Origin: JBAYJY01 sp041664945
GTDB taxonomy: Bacteria; UBP15; UBA6099
Direction: 5' to 3'
NCBI GenBank assembly: GCA_041664945.1
Contig: JBAYJY010000094.1
Location: forward strand, 1 to 17,256
DNA: 17,256 bases
Made by a program: the position numbers and the translations under genes. The notes under the pieces were generated by a model. The model saw only the letters and a list, made by a program, of their open reading frames with translations. It was not told the DNA's origin and made no database searches. Below are positions 1 through 4,471 of the stretch, piece after piece (positions within the stretch are counted from its first letter, which is position 1; every line of letters begins with the position of its first letter).

Positions 1-10
1 AAGTTCTGGT

Positions 11-202
11 TACTCGCTACTGCTTTCTTTTCCCTTCGTAATTCTGCGGTTCCTTGTTCGATATTCGATATTCTCTTTTTCCTTTCCCGAACTACCAACT
101 TCCAGCCCCCAACTACCGTCTTTCGCTTTTTCTTTTCCCTGTCTACTGCTTTTCCGCTTTTTCCTTTCCCTGCGTTCTCGCTACTCGCTTCTCGCTACTG
201 CC
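11..202. repeat. Pyrimidine-rich degenerate simple-repeat tract
   Basis: The plus strand here is almost entirely pyrimidine-rich and built from short imperfect units. TACTCGCTACTGCTT at 11-25 recurs as the CTACTCGCTTCTCGCTACTG block at 181-200. TTCGATATTCGATATTC at 57-73 is a near-tandem of TTCGATA. AACTACC occurs at 90-96 and 111-117. CTTTTTCCTTTCCC-like units fill the remainder. No real gene is seen; the open frame across it (54-257) has a protein composition dictated by the repeats. Similar simple intergenic repeats occur in some environmental bacterial genomes, but I have not matched this one to a named family. Confidence 0.6.
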
Positions 203-239
203 TTTTGTGTTTTCCTCATTAGACATCCGATTGATTGAT

Positions 240-268
240 TTGGAAATTATCCATTAATCGTGTAAAAT
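240..268 (+). promoter_or_regulatory. Putative sigma-70 promoter of the toxin-antitoxin operon
   Basis: TTGGAA (240-245) and TAAAAT (263-268) are separated by 17 bp, the optimal spacing for a housekeeping promoter. Transcription would start near 275, leaving about 30 nt of leader before the antitoxin Shine-Dalgarno and its ATG at 304. Alternative -35 boxes (TTGATT at 231 or 235) lie just upstream. This is inferred from consensus match and position only. Confidence 0.45.
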
Positions 269-303
269 AATAAAGATATTGAATATGAATGGGAAGTGAT
301 GCC

Positions 304-498
304 ATGTCAGGAAAAGATTCAATAATTAAGGAAATCGAACTTCTTCCGGAATCAGATGTAGAAAAAGTTCTTGAGTTCGTCTTTTTTTTAAAGACAGCAA
401 ACGCGCATGGCAAATCAAGCGATGCAATTCTAAGTGAATCTTCTTTGAAAAAAGACTGGCTTAAGCCGGAGGAAGACATAGCTTGGCAAAATTTATAA
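304..498 (+). CDS. Antitoxin of a MazF/PemK-type pair (DUF2281-like)
   Basis: A 64-residue acidic protein. Its N-terminal stretch, IIKEIELLPESDVEKVLEFV followed by FFLK, matches the helix typical of DUF2281/VapB-like antitoxins (pattern I..I..LPe..l.evl.Fv.fLk). The C-terminal half is charged and probably disordered, the part that would wrap around and neutralise the toxin. The ATG at 304 is preferred over the in-frame ATG at 289 because GGGAAG at 291-296 is a good ribosome binding site for 304. The last five codons and the stop overlap the downstream toxin start by 16 nt, indicating translational coupling. The family is known as the antitoxin half of type II systems; autorepression of the promoter at 240-268 is a reasonable inference. 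Assignment rests mainly on the partner toxin. Confidence 0.8.
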   Translation: MSGKDSIIKEIELLPESDVEKVLEFVFFLKTANAHGKSSDAILSESSLKKDWLKPEEDIAWQNL

Positions 499-815
499 AA
501 GGCGACATTGTTGTCGTTCCCTTTCCATTTTCCGACCTGACACAGGCAAAGCGGCGTCCGGCGATTATCGTAGCGGACCTCGAAGGAAACGATTACATTC
601 TTTGCCAGATTACAAGTAAGGATATCCGTGATAAATATTCCGTCCCGATTGAAGATTCTGATTTCGATGACGGTTCTCTAAAACAAAATAGCAACGTCAG
701 GCCGAACCGCATTTTTACAGCCGACAAAAATATTATCCTTTATCGAATCGGACATCTCCGGCTTGAGAAAACCGATCAAATCATCTTGAAAATTATCGGC
801 ATTTTGAAAAACTGA
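483..815 (+). CDS. MazF/PemK-family endoribonuclease toxin
   Basis: A 110-residue protein of typical MazF/PemK length. It shows the family signature in order: KGDIVVVPFPFSD at residues 6-18 (beta-hairpin and loop), RRPAIIV at about 24-30 with the conserved Arg-Pro, CQITS at about 40-44, and a C-terminal helix ending in KIIGILKN. These toxins cleave mRNA in the cytoplasm, usually as a dimer, and are neutralised by the co-encoded antitoxin. The start codon is TTG at 483, supported by GGAGGAAG at 468-475 seven bases upstream and by the 16-nt overlap with the antitoxin reading frame. The poor start codon, nested in the antitoxin gene, should keep toxin synthesis below that of antitoxin. A terminator-like hairpin follows at 825-853. 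All family landmarks appear intact. The cleavage site cannot be read from sequence. Confidence 0.93.
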   Translation: MAKFIKGDIVVVPFPFSDLTQAKRRPAIIVADLEGNDYILCQITSKDIRDKYSVPIEDSDFDDGSLKQNSNVRPNRIFTADKNIILYRIGHLRLEKTDQIILKIIGILKN

Positions 816-824
816 TCTTATGAC

Positions 825-870
825 AGAGCATCAGCTTCCCAAGCTGATGCTCTCTGTTTCCATCCTCTTT
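825..870 (+). terminator. Terminator-like perfect hairpin after the toxin gene
   Basis: A perfect 13-bp inverted repeat lies at 825-837 and 841-853, with a three-base CCC loop, followed by a T-rich stretch (TTTCC, then CTCTTTTTC). It sits 10 bp after the toxin stop and is well placed as an intrinsic terminator for the toxin-antitoxin operon. The stem and CCC loop also resemble the anticodon arm of a tRNA-Gly(CCC) gene; see findings. Confidence 0.6.
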
Positions 871-1113
871 TTCTCCCATCTCAAAAAAGCCAAATATAAC
901 CATGTTATTTGAGATATTTGCTTATTTCATGTCTATCTTAGGCTATTCTCAAAAGCCGTATTTACCCGTATAAATCACTATTTTGCGGGGCAAATGTGTA
1001 TCCAATGTGTATCCAGAGTTGGGTGAAGAGGGCGAATTGCTACTTCTTCAAATTGCTCTGTATTCTCGACTTAATTCCAATTATTTCTATACAGCTTGAG
1101 AGGTGATTCATAA
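871..1113. other. AT-rich intergenic region, no gene seen
   Basis: No convincing reading frame or RNA gene is visible. The only structure noticed is an exact tandem duplication of an 11-mer at 993-1014 (separate entry). It lies between the toxin operon and the 3' end of the minus-strand membrane protein gene, so it is a convergent intergenic region. Confidence 0.5.
993..1014. repeat. Exact tandem duplication of an 11-bp unit
   Basis: AATGTGTATCC occurs twice back to back (993-1003 and 1004-1014). The flanks do not continue the repeat. It could be a protein-binding or recombination-related site, or chance duplication. Confidence 0.7.
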
Positions 1114-1764
1114 TCAATCATTCTCAATGCAATACATCCATCCATGAGAAACAGGATCACAGAAATTGGGACGTTTTCCTCTTGGGCGATACAGCAGATA
1201 TGTCCATGCTCCCAGCTCATCAACGAAAGATATTCTAATCTCGTATCTTTCAACGCCGGTTTTATTGGCATCAACTTCCTTTTTATAATCAAAATATGGA
1301 TATCGGCGCATGCCTGTTTCCGGGATTCTTGTTAGATACTTTGGAACCAATTCATTAAGCGAATACGGATAGGTACCGTTCTCGCTATGGTATTTCCAAA
1401 GCGCTGCTGTAATATTTTCTCCAGAAATAACCGCGCTTTTAAAACTTGCATCTTTTAAATATTCGCAAAGGAATAGACCGCACATAATACCGATAAAATT
1501 CAAGATGATGACGAAAGACGTCGAATTAATGATGCTTTTTCTTTTAAAGATGATCAGTGAAACGATAAGATATATTGCAAATGATAGAAAACAACACATC
1601 AAAGCAAATGTTATTATCATTAACGGTAAAGCTATAATTTTAATGATCGGTTCAAATGGAATTGTTGGATTCTCTGAGAGAAAAAAAACAATTGTAAAAA
1701 CAAGTGGAAACATGAAAGACAGAAGAGAGAGCTTAAGAATCTTAAAAAGACGTTTTTTACCCAT
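1114..1764 (-). CDS. Membrane protein with C-terminal pseudopilin-like domain
   Basis: About 216 residues from the ATG at 1764, or 223 from an in-frame GTG at 1785. The ATG is preferred: GGGAG lies just upstream of it, and a putative promoter at 1793-1819 would place the RNA start almost on the GTG. Three hydrophobic segments lie in the N-terminal half (on the 223-aa count: about 13-37, 45-80 and 84-109). The remaining ~110 residues contain ALWKYHSENGTYPYSLNELV, then a YL..IP motif and PYFDY. That pattern (short helix, NGxYP, LxELVP.YL..IP) is typical of the globular part of type II secretion GspG-like pseudopilins and related bacterial sensor-like proteins. No prepilin peptidase site is visible, so it is not a normal pilin. 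The product is probably inner-membrane with an extracytoplasmic tail. Function is unknown. Confidence 0.6.
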   Translation of the reverse strand: MGKKRLFKILKLSLLSFMFPLVFTIVFFLSENPTIPFEPIIKIIALPLMIITFALMCCFLSFAIYLIVSLIIFKRKSIINSTSFVIILNFIGIMCGLFLCEYLKDASFKSAVISGENITAALWKYHSENGTYPYSLNELVPKYLTRIPETGMRRYPYFDYKKEVDANKTGVERYEIRISFVDELGAWTYLLYRPRGKRPNFCDPVSHGWMYCIEND

Positions 1765-1792
1765 TGTCTCCCGCTGTTTTTCCACGCTACCA

Positions 1793-1819
1793 ATCTTACC
1801 ACATTCTCCCCTCTGTCAA
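1793..1819 (-). promoter_or_regulatory. Possible promoter spanning the 45-bp repeat, copy 1
   Basis: On the minus strand TTGACA (1814-1819) is followed 15 bp later by TAAGAT (1793-1798), just upstream of the membrane protein gene. The spacing is shorter than the optimal 17. The -35 lies inside the repeat and the -10 outside it. The same arrangement occurs in copy 2. Confidence 0.3.
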
Positions 1820-1844
1820 CAACTGTCCTCACCGCTCCGGTAAT
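1800..1844. repeat. 45-bp dispersed repeat, copy 1
   Basis: This 45-bp segment matches 2382-2426 with a single mismatch (A at 1831, T at 2413), in the same orientation. It lies between two minus-strand genes and supplies the last four codons and stop of the immunity-like gene: the mismatch base at 1831 is part of that TGA. A third, more diverged copy is at 3574-3604. Confidence 0.9.
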
Positions 1845-2368
1845 CTCAATACTCTTGTTGGATATTTAGCAATTATACTTTCCAAACCTTTTGTGAATTT
1901 ATCAATTATTGATATATCGCTTTCAAATTCATACTTCAATTTTGGTCCATTCCTAATATCTGGATTTCCTGCAAAACCTTTCACGATGACTCTTTTTCTT
2001 GCTTTTAATGAAAGATTTATACCAAAATATGGCTCGTATGGTTCAAAAGAGACTTTTTTTATCTCACAATCCAAAAATTTGTGAAGCTCTTTGATACACC
2101 AAACTATATGATTTCCCACATAAATCGCTTCGTTAATTTCGTGTCTAAATGATGGCAGCGTCAACAATAAGTAACTCATGTGCCAATCGTCATCTCTGCT
2201 TGTGATATTCGCATATTCATAGCCATATGAGCAGAAACGCAAACATGACTTTGTATCCAATGATGTTAATTCGGCAAATGGATAGTTTGAGAAATAATAA
2301 TATTCTCTACATATATCACGAAACAACGATTTATCAGTTATTTCACTTCCACATCTCGGACATTTCAT
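1829..2368 (-). CDS. WapI-like immunity protein with N-terminal CxxC motif
   Basis: A 179-residue soluble protein. It begins MKCPRCGSEI, a half zinc-ribbon with only one CxxC pair. Two more cysteines, in SCLRFC at about 42-47, could complete a metal site. The C-terminal half (VSFEPYEPYFGINLSL, then a central VIVKGFAG..., then KLKYEFESDISIIDKF and LESIIAKYP) follows the layout of WapI-family immunity proteins, which neutralise polymorphic or contact-dependent toxins. No partner toxin gene is visible, so it would be an orphan. The ATG at 2368 is the first possible start; the nearest purine-rich SD-like sequence (GAGGGGAG in the repeat) is too far upstream, so leaderless translation is possible. 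The last four codons and stop lie inside repeat copy 1. Family assignment is tentative. Confidence 0.6.
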   Translation of the reverse strand: MKCPRCGSEITDKSLFRDICREYYYFSNYPFAELTSLDTKSCLRFCSYGYEYANITSRDDDWHMSYLLLTLPSFRHEINEAIYVGNHIVWCIKELHKFLDCEIKKVSFEPYEPYFGINLSLKARKRVIVKGFAGNPDIRNGPKLKYEFESDISIIDKFTKGLESIIAKYPTRVLRLPER

Positions 2369-2374
2369 AATTGT

Positions 2375-2401
2375 ATTCTATCACATTCTCCCCTCTGTCA
2401 A
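2375..2401 (-). promoter_or_regulatory. Possible promoter spanning the 45-bp repeat, copy 2
   Basis: On the minus strand TTGACA (2396-2401, inside the repeat) is followed after 15 bp by TAGAAT (2375-2380), immediately upstream of the immunity-like gene. If used, transcription would start at or next to the ATG at 2368. The 15-bp spacing is suboptimal. Confidence 0.3.
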
Positions 2402-2426
2402 CAACTGTCCTCTCCGCTCCGGTAAT
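2382..2426. repeat. 45-bp dispersed repeat, copy 2
   Basis: Direct copy of 1800-1844 with one mismatch. It lies between the 3' end of the TIGR02391-like gene and the start of the immunity-like gene, so both neighbouring minus-strand gene starts are preceded by the same element. Confidence 0.9.
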
Positions 2427-2470
2427 TGAAGCACGCTCTGACTTCTCCCTGATTGAGCAAACATTGGGCA

Positions 2471-2734
2471 TCATTCCAATATCTCTGCATTATCGAGTAA
2501 ATTCATTGCAAGACTGCTCAAGCTTAAATATTCGTACGCGCGTATAGGATCATCAATCTTAGCATTAGAAGTATGGCTTTTCTCATTTCTAAATTGATCA
2601 ATCGCCATCGCAAGATATTTTACAGCTTCGTTGAAATCATGATCTACATTTTTAGCTGCCGCGCCCTTTATATGAAGTTTGCTCTTTCCAAATGCATCTG
2701 ATCCTTTTTCAAAACCGGTTAATTCTCTTAGCAT
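2471..2734 (-). pseudogene. Truncated TIGR02391-family protein (C-terminal fragment)
   Basis: The 87 residues contain HDFNEAVKYLAMAIDQFRNE, then KSH, and YEYLSLSSLAMNLLD. This is the C-terminal signature of TIGR02391 (Ymh-like) proteins: a helical segment, an RNxxxH motif, and an L..LS...R/N.LD ending. Members are usually two to three times longer. The same frame remains open upstream to a TGA at about 2810-2812, without any ATG, GTG or TTG, and the extra translation (for example SPEKGLSPAEKSSP before the Met) is compatible with continuing homology. The gene therefore looks like a 5'-truncated remnant. It could also be a short functional derivative starting at 2734, though no good ribosome binding site precedes that ATG. 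Family function is not established; members are common in accessory and defence-rich regions. Confidence 0.55.
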
Positions 2735-2827
2735 AGGAGAACTTTTTTCGGCAGGGGAAAGTCCCTTCTCAGGCGATTTTATGGTAAAATCTGCTCTGGT
2801 TGCTGGCGCTCATGCAGTCCGACTGAT

Positions 2828-2853
2828 GAAACCACCCGATTTTTGGCGGTTTC
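2828..2853. other. Imperfect hairpin upstream of the acetyltransferase gene
   Basis: Nine-base arms at 2828-2836 and 2845-2853 pair with one mismatch (a G.U if transcribed in one direction) around an eight-base loop, CGATTTTT. No T-run follows on either strand, so it is not a convincing terminator. Confidence 0.4.
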
Positions 2854-2955
2854 AAGTCATGATGATGCCGGTTCCCGCATTAATATTGGGAATGTCGGAT
2901 TAATGTATTACCGCTCTCAGTCGGGGAGAATAATGCGACAAAGCGAAGGTGACGA

Positions 2956-3447
2956 ATGGATATCAGAATTGTGAAACTGGAGATGAATCACAAAGCGGGA
3001 GTCATGAGAATCTTCGCGTATTACATTGAGAACAGCTTCGCCGCCTACACGTCCACAATGTGGACTGAAGATCGCTTCAATTTATTTCTTAACAGTCCCG
3101 ACATCATATCGGCGCTCATCGTGGAGGACGAAAACAGACTCGTGCTCGGCTTCGGACTTCTCAAGAAATACCACCCCGGAGACGCAATAAATAGAACTGC
3201 CGAATTGACATATTTCCTTGCCCCGGAATGCACCCGAAAAGGGCTGGGTAAAGCGCTTCTCGCAAGGCTGACCGATGAGGCAAAACACGTTGGAGTTGAC
3301 AACTTGGTTGCAAGTGTTTCCTCAAAGAATGAACCAAGCATTTGTTTTCACAATAACAACGGTTTCGTACAAGTCGGCCGCATACGCGATGCGGGATTTA
3401 AATTCAACGAGGATTTTGATATAGCGCTATTTCAAAAAAAGATTTGA
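2956..3447 (+). CDS. GNAT-family N-acetyltransferase (MnaT/Pat-like)
   Basis: A 163-residue protein of normal length for single-domain GNAT enzymes, which transfer an acetyl group from acetyl-CoA to an amine. The acetyl-CoA pyrophosphate-binding motif A is clear: ELTYFLAPECTRKGLGKALL at about 76-95, with the R-K-G-L-G-K loop. The C-terminal NNNGFVQVGRIRDAGFKFNE with a following DIALFQK is the ending typical of the phosphinothricin / methionine sulfoximine acetyltransferase group (GF..vG...daG.KF...D...fqk). The true substrate cannot be deduced; this group often acetylates L-amino acid analogues. The ATG at 2956 follows GAAGGTGA (2946-2953), an adequate ribosome binding site. It is transcribed away from the minus-strand accessory genes and has no obvious functional link with them. 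Confidence 0.92.
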   Translation: MDIRIVKLEMNHKAGVMRIFAYYIENSFAAYTSTMWTEDRFNLFLNSPDIISALIVEDENRLVLGFGLLKKYHPGDAINRTAELTYFLAPECTRKGLGKALLARLTDEAKHVGVDNLVASVSSKNEPSICFHNNNGFVQVGRIRDAGFKFNEDFDIALFQKKI

Positions 3448-3456
3448 AGGAATTCG

Positions 3457-3494
3457 GGCAAATTCGCATCTTGGGGTCATCCGCGAATATTGCC
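3457..3494. other. Stem-loop downstream of the acetyltransferase gene
   Basis: GGCAAATTCGC (3457-3467) can pair with GCGAATATTGCC (3483-3494), with one bulged base, around a 15-base loop. It begins 10 bp after the GNAT stop. On the minus strand a T-run (complement of 3434-3440) lies downstream of the stem, so it could act as a terminator in that direction. In the plus direction no T-run follows immediately. Confidence 0.45.
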
Positions 3495-3705
3495 AAAAAT
3501 TGAGATGTCGTTTTATTCGGGGCCCTTCCTTGCTTAATCATCTCCTTTCCGCCGCCCTGCTTCTCCATCAAACCACATCTCGCCATCCGTCAACAACTCC
3601 CGCTTTTGCCCCTGCAATCTCCCTCTTATAAAAGTAGAGCTTACAACATTTTGCGCCCCTTTCATTCGCCCCATTAGATGACTAATGCCTGAAATCATGT
3701 AAAAT
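3495..3705. other. Intergenic region with a diverged repeat copy
   Basis: No convincing gene is seen. Two minus-strand open frames here (about 60 and 89 aa) overlap real genes or the repeat and have no recognisable domain. The segment holds the third, diverged copy of the dispersed repeat (3574-3604). TAAAAT at 3700-3705 lies directly before the next ATG; if it were a promoter element, that ATG would not be the translation start. Confidence 0.4.
3574..3604. repeat. 45-bp dispersed repeat, diverged partial copy 3
   Basis: This stretch shares CACAT, then CTC.CC.TC.GTCAACAACT, and the end CCGCT with copies 1 and 2, allowing one single-base and one about five-base gap. The core GTCAACAACT is exact. 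Orientation is the same as in the other two copies. The relationship is clear by eye but weaker than that of copies 1 and 2. Confidence 0.55.
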
Positions 3706-4401
3706 ATGGAAAAATTGATTGTGTGTGAATTGATGTATGAATCTTTCAAATCAGATGTTCTGAACGATCCGGACCGGATATTCAAAATCGGCGGCGCCGA
3801 CATGTCGCTCGCAGCAATCGCAGCCCGCTATCAGCCGATCCTCTACCTCCACAAGGCGCTCGATTACATGCGGCCCGACCGCGCGCTCTACGAAGCGTTC
3901 GAACAGGAAGGCATGCTGTACATTAATTATTACGTTCAGTGGAGCGACGAAATCGCTCCGAACAAAATCTACCACATGGTTTACAGCCAGATTCGAAAAG
4001 TGCGCTACGGCTCTGTGACCGATATCGAGTTCGTAGAGGTCGGCATTTCGCTCGCGACGGGCCGGGTGGACTCGTTTTCGTTCGAATGGGACCCGGACGG
4101 ACGCCCGAATTCGCCAGTTCCGCGCCATTTTATTATCATGGCTACCCGCTGCTCAGACGACAGGAAATTCAGGGTCACCGCGCGCGAAAAACCCGCAGCT
4201 CCGTTCGAGATCAAATTCGAAGCGGACCGCCCGACGATACTTGTGCCGGTCTGGAATCATATATATGATTTCTTTCGCGGCCCCGGCGTCCGGCTGGCAG
4301 ACCCGCCGCTCGAACCGATGACCGAACAGCTTTACGCGAAATACTGGATGGCGAAGCGCAGCCGCCCGCCCTCCAGAATCCGCGCGTTCCCGAATAAATA
4401 G
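3706..4401 (+). CDS. Conserved-looking protein of unknown function
   Basis: 231 residues from the ATG at 3706. No signal peptide or membrane segment, so probably cytoplasmic. I do not recognise the family. Visible traits are an N-terminal segment with YQPILYLHKA, a central aromatic strand (MLYINYYVQWSDEIAPNKIY), VTDIEFVEVGISLATGRVDS, and a basic, proline-rich tail (AKRSRPPSRIRAFPNK). The YxPxLYLH start and later D.E.VEV strand recall, very loosely, Vps62-like beta-rich proteins; this is not an assignment. The start is uncertain: no Shine-Dalgarno precedes 3706, and in-frame ATGs at 3733 and 3802 are alternatives. The first ~75 bp are AT-richer than the rest, so the accessory/core boundary may fall here. 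It lies 70 bp upstream of the GH29 gene in the same direction and might be first in that operon. Confidence 0.65.
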   Translation: MEKLIVCELMYESFKSDVLNDPDRIFKIGGADMSLAAIAARYQPILYLHKALDYMRPDRALYEAFEQEGMLYINYYVQWSDEIAPNKIYHMVYSQIRKVRYGSVTDIEFVEVGISLATGRVDSFSFEWDPDGRPNSPVPRHFIIMATRCSDDRKFRVTAREKPAAPFEIKFEADRPTILVPVWNHIYDFFRGPGVRLADPPLEPMTEQLYAKYWMAKRSRPPSRIRAFPNK

Positions 4402-4471
4402 CAGGCCGTATCCTGATTTCTTAAGGAAAATGCGGACTTAAAACCGTAAACAATAAACCGGAGGCGATCCG

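Noticed and set aside
54..257. 67-aa open frame in the pyrimidine-rich tract
   Set aside because: Its Phe/Ser/Leu/Pro-rich composition is dictated by the repeats; no ribosome binding site and no domain.
825..853. Intact tRNA-Gly gene
   Set aside because: Only the anticodon-arm-like stem-loop is present; no acceptor stem, D arm, T arm or GGTTCGA sequence surrounds it.
1071..1292. 73-aa minus-strand frame overlapping the end of the membrane protein gene
   Set aside because: It lies mostly inside the real gene in another frame; considered as a frameshifted extension, but the main frame ends normally at 1114.
2679..2903. 74-aa plus-strand frame, including the stretch 2781-2903 with fairly coding-like codons
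   Set aside because: It overlaps the TIGR02391-like remnant on the other strand, has no good ribosome binding site, and matches no family I recognise.
1800..3604. CRISPR array from the repeated 45-mer
   Set aside because: Copies are 582 and about 1190 bp apart with genes between them; there is no regular spacer structure and no cas gene.
1..3700. Defence island or novel antiphage system
   Set aside because: Only a toxin-antitoxin pair, an immunity-like gene and a TIGR02391 fragment are present; no nuclease, helicase, methyltransferase or signalling enzyme typical of such systems was seen.
3404..3803. Two minus-strand frames of about 60 and 89 aa
   Set aside because: They overlap the 3' end of the GNAT gene, the hairpin, the repeat and the start of the 231-aa gene; composition and lack of start signals suggest shadows.
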